From an uncultured Bacteriovorax sp. (lineage in GTDB: Bacteria > Bdellovibrionota > Bacteriovoracia > Bacteriovoracales > Bacteriovoracaceae): 5,585 nt of DNA. Numbering within the stretch: position 1 is the first letter of the stretch; each line of letters starts with the position of its first letter. The notes below the pieces were generated by a model, which was not told the DNA's origin, did not search any database, and saw nothing but the letters and a program-made list of their open reading frames with translations. The stretch lies in assembly GCA_946480715.1 (NCBI GenBank), contig CAMLKK010000100.1:1-5585 (forward strand), read 5' to 3'. The position numbers and the translations under genes are program-made. Positions 5,472-5,585 of this stretch are shown here, in pieces.

Positions 5472-5491
5472 AGGCAATAACCTTTTTGCCT
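5472..5491. repeat. Inverted repeat upstream of the HNH promoter
   Basis: AGGCAA (5472-5477) and TTGCCT (5486-5491) form a perfect 6-bp inverted repeat around 8 bases. It covers the -35 region of the HNH promoter and lies just downstream of the stop of the partial gene at the window edge. It could be an operator or a weak 3' hairpin of that gene; no T-run follows on the minus strand. Confidence 0.3.
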
Positions 5492-5498
5492 AGTTTGA

Positions 5499-5585
5499 CT
5501 AGACTACTCGGGTAGTTTTCTTATTGATTTTAAGAGCATAATTAAATTCTTTGAATTTTTTAGGTTTTAGCTCTCGCCCTAATTC
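5499..5585 (-). CDS. Probable 3' end of an unidentified gene running off the window
   Basis: Read on the minus strand from the window edge, one frame is open for 28 codons and ends at TAG (5499-5501). The peptide ends KINKKTTRVV and begins ELGRELKPKKFKEF. The other two minus-strand frames close quickly and the plus strand is also interrupted. Composition and codon choice resemble the neighbouring genes, but 28 codons is too short to name a family or to exclude chance. If real, the gene is codirectional with the HNH gene and ends 60 bases before its start. Confidence 0.45.
   Translation of the reverse strand, partial: ELGRELKPKKFKEFNYALKINKKTTRVV

Noticed and set aside
5503..5516. ACTAC-TCGG-GTAGT hairpin followed by T4, possible plus-strand terminator
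   Set aside because: The stem is only 5 bp, the T-run is short, and there is no plus-strand gene before it; it lies inside the probable minus-strand partial gene.

Overview
The window is AT-rich and densely packed. It looks chromosomal and comes from a Gram-negative, delta-proteobacteria-like organism, most likely Bdellovibrionota (Bacteriovorax/Bdellovibrio-type); this placement is an inference. It rests on an ExbD followed by a TonB-like protein ending in an AgmX/PglI-type C-terminal domain (a family typical of Myxococcota and Bdellovibrionota), several exported orphan proteins, and A/T-rich codon use.

Left half, + strand (3-3330). An ExbD gene and a TonB-like energy transducer form the end of an ExbB/ExbD/TonB-type motor operon; the ExbB partner is presumably upstream of the window. 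A strong intrinsic terminator closes this operon. Next come two exported proteins joined by an ATGA stop/start overlap: an all-helical protein of unknown function, and a protein with a caspase-fold-like His/Cys signature. The second is interrupted two to eight codons after its putative catalytic Cys. Its coding sequence clearly continues for 67 codons in the -1 frame, and an A7 run (a possible slippery site) lies at the only plausible crossing point.

Right half, - strand (3308-5585). Read in transcription order from the right edge, it holds the probable last 28 codons of an unidentified gene and an HNH endonuclease. A three-gene cluster follows: a small Lys/Glu-rich protein, an orphan periplasmic family-3 solute-binding protein and an EVE-domain protein, with gaps of only 12 and 3 bases. 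The EVE gene is convergent with the caspase-like gene, and the -1 frame tail of the latter overlaps it by 23 bases.

The two likely transcription starts on the - strand, before the HNH gene and before the small charged ORF, share one layout: a perfect TATAAT exactly 8 bases before the ATG and no Shine-Dalgarno sequence. This suggests leaderless mRNAs. No tRNA, rRNA, CRISPR array, insertion sequence or phage gene was seen. The most interesting items are the frame-broken caspase-like gene with its coupled helical partner, and the paired leaderless-type promoters.
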